A stretch of DNA of 64,000 bases from Costus lasius (lineage: Eukaryota; Streptophyta; Magnoliopsida; Zingiberales; Costaceae), in NCBI GenBank assembly GCA_027563935.2, contig CM050449.1, positions 10,816,001 through 10,880,000 of the forward strand, read 5' to 3'. The translations under genes were made by a program, and so were the position numbers. This document shows, piece after piece, positions 17,570 through 30,100 of the stretch (positions are counted from its first letter, which is position 1; the number at the start of each line of letters is the position of its first letter). The notes under the pieces are model-generated. The model did no database searches and was not told the DNA's origin. It saw only the letters and a program-made list of their open reading frames with translations.

Positions 17570-18889
17570 TTATGAGTTCACCTTCTTGCAGTTCAATCTG
17601 ATCTCGCCGTTGCTTCCTGTCAAGGGGCTTATGTTTCCCATCTTCACCATGGCAGCGGCGAAGTCGCGGGTGAAGGCCGCCGAGTTGGTGCTGTAGCGCC
17701 GAACCAGCGCGTCCTGCGTCCCGTTGTTGAAGAGCTCCTGATCCGAATGCAGCAGGGCCTTCTGAACCAGCAGGTTCTGGTAGTACGCATTGTCGAAAGC
17801 AGTTGGCGTCTGCAGGTCGAGCGGCGCCAGGTTGTCATCGCCGCCGGAGGATGGACAGTTCTGCTGCAGCTGCGACGCGAAGCTGGCGTCAATGTCGGCG
17901 TCGTTGTAGATGTGGGAGCGGAAGTTGACGCAGCGGGCCTGGCCGATGGTGTGGGCGCCGGAGAGCGCGGTGAGGTCCCGGGCGTTGAGGTTCTTGCTGG
18001 CGAAGGCGCTCTTGAGTTGCGAGAGGCTGGACCCTGGACCGGGGAGGTTGCTGTTGGCGTCGCTCTGGCTCGCCGTGGTCGCGTCCCTGCGCCCCAGCCG
18101 CACCGTCCATGTCGGTCCGCCAAGCTGCATTAAGCAATCGATCACCTTTAGCTATCTATCTATCATCATTAACCATAAATTAACAAGAAAATATGAGGTT
18201 GTGGCACTAATTAATCATCATTATCACTGACCAATACCACGCCATCGCGGGCGGCGAGGGCGACGATGTCGGCGCAGGAAACGGTGGAGGGACAAGCAGC
18301 TTCCACGTTGGTTTTGATAGTGTCGATGACGTCATAGCCGCGTACGGAGTTGGCGTTGGGTCCCGCGTTCTTTTCGCCCGTGAACGTGGACGTGTCATCG
18401 AGAAGGATTGACCCGTCGCAGCCCTGCGGAGAGAACTCTAATTTTAGCAGCTGCTCAACTAGTTTTTCCTCCAGTTAAATTGTATCTAAAACGTTCTTGT
18501 CTTTACTGCATCGACCTTTTATGCTTCTTTCTATAAATGCTAGCTATATGACCTGCAAATTCTGCCTCTATGCTGGTGTGTACTAATGTATGTATAACTT
18601 GAAAAATAAAATAACTTGTTAATATCTGTATTTATCCTGATTAAAAAGATAAAATTCAACTACGCACATTAACGAAGCAATCATGGAAGAAAAGTCGGAG
18701 AATGGAGGCACCCATCCTCGCCTCGTCGTTGACGGCCTGCGTCATGGCAGAGCGGACGATGCTTTGCAGGTTTGGACATGTCTTCTTGTAGAACGTCGGC
18801 GACAGCTGCCCGTCGACGGCAATGCAAGCAAAGAGAGCAAGGGAACAACACAGCAGGATGATTCTAACTGACATTAGGGATGAGGCCAT
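17570..18889 (-). CDS. Class III secretory peroxidase D
   Basis: Complete secretory heme peroxidase on the minus strand. Exon 1 is 18668-18889, exon 2 18232-18423 and exon 3 17570-18124; introns are 244 and 107 bp, phase 0, and the protein is 322 residues. The signal peptide starts [10 protein letters not shown] and ends near VDG, mature [11 protein letters not shown]. Distal Arg65 and His69 and proximal His196 ([11 protein letters not shown]) are intact, and the C-terminus is KVNS. It is a close paralogue of peroxidase E, in head-to-head orientation. Exon 2, intron 2 and exon 3 are almost the same in both, whereas intron 1 differs in length (244 versus 96 bp) and sequence and the signal peptides differ. 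Regulation is probably similar, because an 18-bp upstream block is identical in both genes. Confidence 0.95.
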
Positions 18890-18978
18890 GGGTGACAAAC
18901 GAGCTCAAGGCAATAGAGGTAGTATGAACAACAGATAATGAATATTGAGCTGATGATCGATCAACCAACTTACCATCA

Positions 18979-18988
18979 TATATATATA
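18979..18988 (-). promoter_or_regulatory. TATA box of peroxidase D
   Basis: TATATATATA, 89 bp upstream of the ATG at 18889 on the minus strand. This is a good distance for a leader of about 60 bp. Confidence 0.6.
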
Positions 18989-19051
18989 GCATTACGTTGC
19001 TGCTGCTCTTTCTCATTGCTTAGCTCGAAATGCCAATCACCGGCTGATGCG

Positions 19052-19069
19052 CGTCAAACATGGCTGCGC
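19052..19069 (-). promoter_or_regulatory. 18-bp upstream block conserved in peroxidases D and E
   Basis: Read on the minus strand this is GCGCAGCCATGTTTGACG, identical to 22393-22410 upstream of E. It begins 163 bp ahead of D's ATG. The surrounding DNA has diverged much more, so the block may be a functional cis element. It contains a TTGAC core as found in W-boxes; WRKY binding is only an inference. Confidence 0.5.
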
Positions 19070-22000
19070 CGGCATGCTAACTAAGAATTTGCTTAGACTG
19101 CATGCATCGTAATACTGTGTACGACTATTGAGTCAAACATTTCATGTATACAACTGGAGCGATGGTTACACGCGACAACTGGAAGTACTGGTTTGCATAA
19201 TGCCTGGACCCAATGAAAGGTTGCTGTTTCAACTTTGCTAGGACTCCAGTAATACATACGTACCTAAATAACTAGCTCCTTTCTGCACATATATATTAAT
19301 TTATAGTAATAGCTGAATGGAAAATTGGGATACAAGCATGTGGTGACTGTTGCTATGCTTTAGTTGGCAGTAATGTATACAGATTGAACATTAGCCACAT
19401 GCAGATACTAATTGTATATATATTTGTTGGATCTTATATGGACTCTGAGTTTGAACAAGTGGCTACTGGAAGCATGTTATGCTGGTATGACCTGTGCAAA
19501 TAACATGACCAACTTTGATATGGTTGACCAAAGGAGTGATGCCAAACATTTTTTCCTGACGAAACCGAATCTAAGCTGTGAACTTGTGCCTAACTTTTGG
19601 TGGGTCAGCTCCTCAACTGAAGTCATTAACCTCTCACACGAGTTCGAGACAGCTAAAACTCATTAGGCATCTAACTATGAGAACATCTACCTTCAGTTAG
19701 AAAAATGAATCAATAATTTTATCTTTTTTCACTGTGAGGACAGATATTAGATGCAATGTTAATTGTCCAAAACAATTGCTAGCAATATACAACTCGATCA
19801 CTGCGTTGATGTTTTCGTATAAATTAAAAGCTTGAATTATCCAAAAATGACCAAAAAACCTCTGTAGAAATCCTTCTCGACCAGGATCAAAAAACAAAAG
19901 TCAATTGCTTTAGATAATGATTAATTAGAGACATCGTAATTGGCGGCACTCATTTGTAGGCCGCTTCAAGTTAGTAGTTGTTTGACTTCATTGGAAGAAC
20001 CAAAGTTGGGCACTTGGTTGGACTTCCAGTCTGCATATTTCAGTCAACCATACGAAATTGTCATGAACATTGCAATCCGGTGATTACAAAATGTTTTGAT
20101 TGCAGATATAACAAACGCCTAGTATACATGTGAATCTGTGCAATACGCCAAAGAAAAACAGAGCCAAAGTCAAACAATGGGACCAATCATCACATGCATT
20201 CTTAATTATAGGCAAGTTGCACAGCCATGAGGTAGGCAACAACATGATGTAACCAAAATCAAGTAAGAGTCTAACCCGAGTCACTTGAAAGTTGCTTGAG
20301 TGATCAGACTCAGACTCCCAAGTTATACTTCTTGGCCTTCTACAAGTTACTCAAGAGTTAGCTAGAGCTACTTAGGCACTTAATAAGTTACATGAATGCT
20401 AATTTAAGCAAATGACACTCACATATTTAATGAATAATATAAGATAAAACTATAGGTACATAACCTTAGAATCTTGTCAAGTTGTTCATGGCATTGAAGG
20501 TATAGAACTAGTTGCACTAGCATAAAAGTAAAGTGACTATAACTCAATGCAAGAGTTTTTATTGGTCACATATAACCCCTTTAGTCTTAACCACTCATGA
20601 CTAGGAGCTCTACCTTATATTCCATTACCGATTTTAATTATAAATTTCAACTATTTTTAATAACTTAAGCATCAAAAAGAGAATGTTTAGACTCTCGGAG
20701 CCCCCTCTTTCTACAGGTAAACCAAACAAGCTCAAATATATGTACAATAGTTGAATGCACTTTGGTTAAAAAAATCAAAATAACTTTAATATTAGTGTCA
20801 AACAACTTCAAAACTAATCCACTTCAACATTCATGTTTTATGTTCACTAACCACATCACTCAACCAAGGCTAATATTGATTGGGATGGTTATTGATGGTA
20901 AGATGAGGTAGTTGGGATAGTTAGGACGCCAAATGGGTGAAATTGATGCACAACGATTGAAAGGCCAAGTAGATAGGTTAATAGGATTAGTAGAGTGGCC
21001 GAAGTGGCCAATATAATTAAGTAGGCAAGATGCCCAAAATGATAGTAGAAAGAATAGGTGGTTGAGGAAACTAAATGGCTAATAGTCGGATAATATTGCT
21101 AATTGTATAGTTTGGATGGGCAAAAATAGTGTGATTAGAGTGGTTGTGGATGAATTGAGAAGCTAAGTGGTTGGGTTAGCCACGTAGGAAGCAAGATCAT
21201 CATGATGATAATTGTGATGATTCTAATGAGATTGTGCACATAAGTCGAACAAGAAAGAAGATTAAGTTAAAGAAATGGAAAGATGAAAAAAAATGAATTT
21301 TCAATACTAGGTTAGAATCACACACAAATATTAATGTGTGTTCACTCATTATTGGACTCACACTCGGTCACCGACGATAACTTTAAATATTCTTATCTTT
21401 AATTTAATCGTTAGATACTTTGTTACCTCATGCAAAACCTTGATAATTATCCAAGACGAATGGACCAAAATGTTCACTTGGACTCTTCTCTGACCAAAAG
21501 TGCCGCTTTGCGACGTTGCCTCCTACATTAGCGTCAGAAATTTTCTCTAGATCTACTACTCCTCCTTGTTTGAACAAATTAATGCCAGTTGATCAGCGTC
21601 AAGATGAAGATAACCCTAATTCAAGTTGTGCAACACTGCATTGTTGCCTATCATATGCTGATTGCATGCATTTTTTTATTGTCAATTTAATTTGTTGCCT
21701 ATCTACATATCTATTTCAAGTTTTGTAACACTTGTTTAACTTTATCCGAAGAGTTGACTGCCTACCAAAAGTTAGGCACCTTTTTCCGTCTGGATATATA
21801 TGTTTAGCAAACAAGACTGGCGTCACTAGTCCCTCAGTCAACCAAACGCTTATTAAATTTGCAGACAATACTAATCACAACTCACGAATGCATAATTACT
21901 ATTATACGAATGGCCTGTTCTTCACATAATTAAGTGCTTAAATGTATAATAATGCCACCTAAAGTAGAGCAAAAAATATTTTTATACTAAAATACAAGTG

Positions 22001-22392
22001 GTCAGGGCCACATGCATCCATCCCAAATTTCAACTTATCGAGTCAAAGAATCAAACCGAACCAAATATTTATCTCTCCGATAATAAATATGATAAAAGAG
22101 TAATCAAATCCATCCAAGAATGTAACATGGCTCTACTTGGTTAGCTAACCGCAGCATTTAAGTTCTAGGCTTCAGGTCCGCAATCCGGTTCTGTGCTGAC
22201 CTTATCATAACGAGGGTGACGTCGATCTGTGTGGCTATACCTTCCAGTTTACTTCAGGTCCGCAATCCGGTTTCGTGATGATAGCTGCATGTAACCAATA
22301 ATATATCGATCGTTCGAGTTCATATTTGACTCTGTATTTGTTGATTGGATTAGAGTGCACACCAGTTGTATAGACAGATTGAATATTATAAT

Positions 22393-22410
22393 GCGCAGCC
22401 ATGTTTGACG
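22393..22410 (+). promoter_or_regulatory. 18-bp upstream block conserved in peroxidases D and E
   Basis: GCGCAGCCATGTTTGACG, identical to the inverted copy at 19052-19069 upstream of D. It lies 184 bp before E's ATG and about 67 bp before its TATA box. Confidence 0.5.
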
Positions 22411-22476
22411 TCCACCGAGCATCTACATTAGTTTCAAGCCATGCAGATCAAGAGCAAGAGCATGGCACTCCCAGTC

Positions 22477-22484
22477 TATATATG
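22477..22484 (+). promoter_or_regulatory. TATA box of peroxidase E
   Basis: TATATATG, 109 bp before the ATG at 22594. Confidence 0.5.
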
Positions 22485-22593
22485 CTGGGCAAAGTCGAGG
22501 TTCTCTTCGCATCTCAGTTCAAGTTTCCATCTTGTATCATCACTGGCTGGGTAGAAATCACTAAGCTACGGTGAGCTTGTTCGTCGATCATCC

Positions 22594-23743
<1,150 letters not shown>

Positions 23744-26700
23744 TTTTTACACGCGTTACAAGGCACCAAAGTAATACCACAAGAACAAGCAAAGGTTTTT
23801 GTGGGCTTAAATATTACGTCTGTATTTGAACTATTCAATGATTGATAACGAATTGTGATCAAGCTTTTATCTCATCTACTGATTGACGCCAATGATACTG
23901 AATCCTATGCAATCGAAATCTCTAAAAAAATACCTGGAATTGATTGAAGGGAGAATGCACAACATTCCATGAAGATCACCGCTCGACTGTCGGATAGTAG
24001 TACTGACTCAAACGCATATAGTCCAATCAAAGTAAAATAGAAAAATATTGTATATATTGATCCAACTCATCCTCATACATCAAGTCTAGGGGCGAGCACT
24101 AATCGATAATTCTCGATTTTACTAGAGGTAAAAGTAAAATTAGTTCAGCAAAATTAGTAATCGGTAACGGTAAAAAAAATCATATAAACGGTATGATAAA
24201 AAAATTTCGGTTTGGTAAATTTACCGATTTACCGATTTATCAAGGTAAAGGTACGATATAGTAAATTTACCTTTACCTTTGGTAAAAATTTTACATTTAC
24301 CTTCAGTAAAAATTTTACCTTTACCTTCGGTAAAAATTTTATTTTTACTTTTGGTAAAAATCAGTAAATAATAAATTTTAATTTAACAAATTATTAATTT
24401 TATTAAAAATTATATAATAATAGCAAAATCGGTAATTTACTGATTTTACCGATCAATAAATCAATAAATCGGTAAATTACTGATCGGTAATTTTATAATC
24501 GGTAACGGTAATGGTAATGAAAAAAAAAATCGATAAAAATAAGTAATAGATAAATCAATAAATGATAAATCAGTAATTACAAGCCATCTCTAGCTTCATG
24601 TAGGTCGTCAGGAAGTTTAGATTTGTTCATATCTATCTTTCACAGAGAAAATGACAAATTCTCCTCTAACACTAGAGAGAGTGGTGGAGAATCACTAATA
24701 TCGTAATTGTTAGAGAATATGTATTGACACCATGCTCGCGAGATATCTACACAGTGGAAACTACCATTAAATGAAACTTGAATGCAAAATTCAAATCCAT
24801 AGTTTTTAATATGTTAAAAGAGATAAGTGAGATAATCCTTCACCATACTAATGCTAAAATTAATAATACATTAATTAAATAATTTGGAGAAAACACGCTA
24901 TGAAGTTTGTGTGCAAACAAGGTAATCCAATGACAAACGTCAACATAATATGATTTTCTATCCCTCGAGATCCATAATCTAGTTTAAAAAGATAAAAAGA
25001 GTTACCGATTTAGGGCCATAAACTAAAAGACAAGCAACTTTAGGAGGCGGGACAACACAGTGAGAAAAAGATATTGGGATTTTAATTATTAGGTGGCGGG
25101 CCAGATTTGGGCCAAACAGCCCAAAGTGAAGAGAGGTTGGCGAGAGATGGGCACCAACGGGAAAAAATTTTTAGGGAGTAAATATAGATTTTTGATTCAT
25201 ATTAGCATGATGTATATATTGTGCTATCTGTTCTTTGCATGTGTTATACACGTGATTCAACGGTGCAATTAAATTTTTTTAAAAAAATTTTAAAGAATTT
25301 AAAGAAAGTCTTCTTAGAAATTCTAGTCAGCATCAACCAACCAACAGTGCGAAGAATCAATGGATAGGACGTTGACTGCTTCCAAGTAGTAACACAACGA
25401 GGATACAGAGCTCAGTTAAACTTCCCAAGTACGGAAGACAACGCGCGTGTGGAGAAGACGATGGGTGAAGTAAATGAACGCTCTGACTAAATAAACTATC
25501 CAAGATGCGTCAACGGCGGTTCCACTGCAAAAAGCACAGAAAAAAAAGAAGGAAACTTTGTTTACTGAAAGTCTGAAACCTGGCAGAGTAGATCGACATA
25601 TAGCAAGTAGACATGATCCGCCGAATACGCTGAGAGCAGCTCTGACCATACCTAACTTAATACGTGAGTACATCTAGAACCTGACGACTCACCTCCACAT
25701 TGGTGGCTGCAGTCTGGACCATGCAGTTTTGACCCTTGCGCAGCGAAACGAATCTGCATAATTTTGCAACGGACAAGCTCAATCATTTCGTGCATTCTAC
25801 TGAAGATCATTGTGTACTCAACTCCTGCAAAATTAACCTCCCTAGCCCGGTTGGAATTATAAACAGATCACTGAAACTGGAGATCTGACTGTTTCCATGA
25901 GCCTAGCTCGTGCTATGTCAGTGTTTTTCAGGCTTTCAGAAAGAGGAAAAGCGAATGATAGACTAACGATTGCTCGAGATACGAAAGTTCGGAGCCTTTG
26001 CTTGGAAAGGGAATTACAGTGAACGCCCTTATAATTATACAAGGGTGCCAGCTTGCGTGAAAGCTGATTAAAGACAATAAAGGCTTTTCATTTGAAGACA
26101 ACGTAACGTAGTACAGTCTCAGAATCCGACATCATTTACTTGTCATCCAGCAGATTTCGATTGTACAATCAAAAGGACAGTCGGGAAAAATTATTAAGTG
26201 TTCTGCAGTGATCTAGATGCTACAGATACAACATTTATATCTTGTTTACCATAATAATTGCCTCTAATTAAGAAAAAATATCGGATCTGCGGGCCACATG
26301 ACCAGCTGTGCGGGACCTTGACCAGCAAACTCTGTACACCTGTCGGTCTAGAAGTTGCCCTTACAGGGCTCCATGCATTAAATTTCCAGTGTTATGCTCA
26401 TTAATAATTTAGCAAAATATGCTTATTTAACCAACGATAAATATTTATTATTAGAAATATTAATTATTATTTATTTTATATGTGACTATATTTAATCGGT
26501 CTCATTATAATATTACTATTTCTTTATATGTAAGATTATTGTTGTTGTTTTAGCTCCTAAGCTTTCATCTTTTTCTAATTTAATTATACAAAATTTACAT
26601 ATTTTTACGTAGCACACCGACTTGTAAAATTTTCAACCTAATAATTCGCTTAAATTATCTGGATAAAAAGTTGAATAAATGAAGAGTTTTAACGCAAATC

Positions 26701-27103
26701 TCATAGTGTGACCCTCATAATTAGCTATTATTATATTTGTCATAAAGTGTCAATCGGTGATGGTTAAAAAATAATAATATTCTTCTTAATGGACTAGTTT
26801 GAAACTAAATTGCAAATGCAAGGGGCTAACTGTAAACTAAATGGCCAGTATACATCCATGGCAGCCGGAGGAGCATATACCCAATTGCCAACTAAAACAA
26901 TTCTGACGCTAGCGAACAAGAGTAATCCTCTTCCAACAGTTAAGCCGTTGTCGTGTCGCCGTCGCCACTCGCCGCTGCCGCCTCCAAGATCAGACACATT
27001 TCGCTACTCCGACAAGAGCTCCGCTTCGGTTCTGACCCTTCACAGCCAGTGTAAGGACGCACGAAGGCGGCCGGGTTGGAGGCTGTCATTGTGGAAGAAA
27101 GAA
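23744..27103. other. Intergenic DNA between peroxidase E and the SCAR gene
   Basis: No gene is supported. It contains a GGTAAA/TTTACC-rich repeat at about 24087-24595 (listed separately) and AT-rich DNA. The reading frame of SCAR exon 1 is open upstream to about 26810, but the conserved SCAR N-terminus begins at 27104, so the rest is leader or promoter. Confidence 0.5.
24087..24595. repeat. GGTAAA/TTTACC-rich element, hAT-like MITE candidate
   Basis: A block built from many direct and inverted copies of GGTAAA, ATCGGTAA and TTTACCGA. The left edge TAGGGGCGAGC and the right edge GCCATCTCTA are partly complementary, as in hAT-type MITEs. No target duplication was found, so the limits are approximate. 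It resembles the block at 41828-42325 in composition and motif. Confidence 0.5.
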
Positions 27104-30100
27104 ATGCCGCTGGTCCGGCTCGAGGTGAGGAATGAGTATCGGCTCGGAGACGCGCGACTGTACGAAGGAGCTCTTAAGAAGGACGATTCCAAGGCGATAT
27201 TGGACGGTGCTGCCGTCGCCGGACTCGTCGGATTGTTGCGGCAGCTGGGCGACCTAACAGAGTAAATTTCGTGCGCCCCCTTTTCAGATCTTATTCTTCC
27301 TTTTCTTGCTCGCTCTTATACTAACAAATATCTATGATTTTCTGATCAATTTTAGTTTTATTGTTCTCGAATTTGATTAAAGTTTCTTTTTTATGCTTTT
27401 GGTTACGACTTACGATTAGCTTGCAGTTCGTCCTACTTCCGAGTTTTAGGGCCATAAAAATTTTCATGTGTTTCTTGGCATAAACGTTTAGGTGTTTTGT
27501 AACCTTCTCACTCTTACATCATTTCTTACATTATTTAGACTATGTGCAGTTGGAGGGATTTTACCGTGAAAAGGATAGATTCATAATATTTTTTATCCTT
27601 TTCACGGTAAAATCCCTCCAACTGCACATAGCCTAATTGTTCCGTTTCATTCTCCCCCTTGAAATGGTGATCTTAACTCGTGTGTTTCCTAGTGGATGAT
27701 GATGATGTAAGTGCTTTAAGTGGATTGGTTTCCTTTTAACGGAGTAGAAGGATGGCCACTGCTGGAGTTGGTGAGTAGGTGGGCTCACATGTCTGCTGCC
27801 CAAGTGAGAAAAAAAAAAGTGAGATCTGGTAAAAGTGTCTCGTGCATCAACTTCAGTCCATGTGCTACCTAGCTGGAATCTGAGAAAGGAAAAGATTTGA
27901 CTGACGAGAGTTCGTCTATGGTGAAAGCAAGAGTGGTTCCTCCGATTAACTTTGGATATTTTTTCAAGAAGAGTGCTACAGGTGCAGACCATGCATCACA
28001 AGTTCAATGAATGCAGCTCTATGCTTCTAGGCTGAGGTTAAAACTTGTGATAGCTATTTAAGTTTCAACTAAAAGAGGAAACATCATGACTTTTCCTGTT
28101 GTATTTTATCTTTTGAAATCTCGAGTATTTGACAAGTTTCAATTATCCACCTGGAGTTGACTCGGTATCTTAGTTCATATGAATACTCGTTATATCAATT
28201 TGGTTAGTTCCCGATAGTGAAAATCTCTCAACAAATAATTAAAGGCTACGCATTAATCTTTGGCCAAGCGAGCAGTAAAATTGTGCAAGAACAGTGGTTC
28301 GGAAAAGCTCTTCAAAAGCCTCCACTCCAGAATAGTAATGCTCTTCAGAAAAGAGAGAAGAATGTAGTTAAAAAGGACACATCAACTCACATGCAGGACA
28401 CTATGGCCTGCTCTGGTTGTCGAGAAGAATTCAATGCTAAAATGGAAGGCACTGAAATTTTTTTTACTGTGACTGCATATCAGCTCAACCTCAGAAGATA
28501 TGGTCTGTTCATGATGTCGTTGGATATCAACAAAAAATGTCATTGAACGATTTTTTTACTATAGCAGCATTGGTTGAAAGTCCGTTCTGTTTAAGACTAT
28601 CCGAGTCTTTCTTTTATCGTGGATCCTAGTTCTCAATCCACTTCAAATTTTTGTTATGTCACTGATTCACATTTTTTTTTGTTTCACCTTACTCTGATGT
28701 TCCTACTATTTATGGGTCCTATTATGTTGTCATGGCAATTAATATGCACTTATTTGTTATTATTTGATAAATCACTAACGTGTGCAATTTAGCTACCTAA
28801 TATGGTATTATCTATATATGGAATATTTTTCTCTGTTCCTGTACTAAGATGAAGTTGGCAATGTAATAGATTTGCTGCAGATGTTTTCTATGACTTGCTT
28901 GAACAAGTAACGGCTACATCTGCAAGGCGGCGTAAAATATTTACAAGAATACAAAATATAGAGTTTGCACTTCCATTCGTTGAGAAGGCTGTTAAAGGGC
29001 AAACCAGTCATATACATTTTGCGTATGTTGAAGGTATCACTGTTTTGAGATATTTATTCCAAGATTGTAGAAAAACAAATCTAAATTCAGATGCAAAAAC
29101 AAAGATATAGTGACTCAAGATTTCTTTTAGAATTTAAGAATATGCAAAAGGAATTATTATTTGCGTGGTATCATTCCCTAAGATAAATTATGGAATTTCA
29201 GGTTCCCAATGGCATACACGGCTTCAAAATGAGAAAAACTACCTTTTAAAAAATGAACTGCCATACTTTATGACAGAATCATATGAAGAATGTCGTGAGC
29301 CACCTCGGTTGTACATGCTTGACAAGTATGATTTTCTTTATTCTCATGGAATCATGTCTCTAATAGTTATTTTCCCGAAAAAAAAACTAAAATCTAGTCT
29401 GCCATCCAGATTTGATTATGATGGCACTGGAGCTTGCTTGAAGAGATACTCAGATCCTTCATATTTTAGAAGGGTTCGGACTGTATCAGACCTTGAGAAA
29501 GTTGAGGGTTTACAAGGAGAAAAGAAAGTTCAAAAGGTCAAGATGCTTGTTTCTTTTAGATTTCTGGCTTGCGGTGTTCATTTCATATTAATCAACTGAT
29601 TAAAAAGCCTTTCGTGGTGCTGTTTTTTTTTTTTCATGTATAAGAAGTTCGTGATGTATGTAGGGATTATCTTTGTAGAAAGTAATATAAGGTTGCATAA
29701 AAAACTATTTGAAAGTTTATATACTGTAAATGTAAATAAACTGTATGGGTTCTATATTCATGAGTCTAACTCTAGCGTTTTATTTCTGAAAACTGAATCC
29801 TAAAAGCAGTAAGCTATTTCATTTACCTTAATTTGACATTGAGTCCTCATTTGACCGGGCTTATGTAATTTCATAGAGCTCACCTAATTGTCCAAAAAAC
29901 GTTGAAGTTATTTTAGCAAAAATTGAAATGATTGCTTGAGATCATGGTATGAATAAGTAGGTTATATACTTAGTCTTATTGTATGATGCATCTATTTTTG
30001 TATTTTCTGATGTATCTAGTTTTAGGAAGTAACAACTAATAGTAGGGAGTCATTGTATCCCTACTCATGTTTATGTGATCACCTACAATTCCTGCTCTTA

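Larger units (their letters stand above)
18990..22476. other. Shared intergenic region between divergent peroxidases D and E
   Basis: No gene is supported. The two flanks retain diverged inverted similarity: GTGCCTAACTTTTGG near 19587 has its reverse complement CCAAAAGTTAGGCAC near 21765, with adjacent weaker matches. Thus the inverted duplication once covered upstream DNA as well as the genes. E's side also has a short direct repeat: TTCAGGTCCGCAATCCGGTT near 22170 and again near 22253. The middle, about 20.3-21.4 kb, is unique low-complexity DNA. Confidence 0.55.

Noticed and set aside
26810..27103. In-frame upstream extension of SCAR exon 1
   Set aside because: The conserved family N-terminus starts at [12 protein letters not shown] (27104); the extra 98 codons show no conservation I recognise.
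28217..28546. 109-codon open frame in SCAR intron 1
   Set aside because: No known domain and no splice consensus linking it to SCAR exons; it may be chance or an unrelated fragment.
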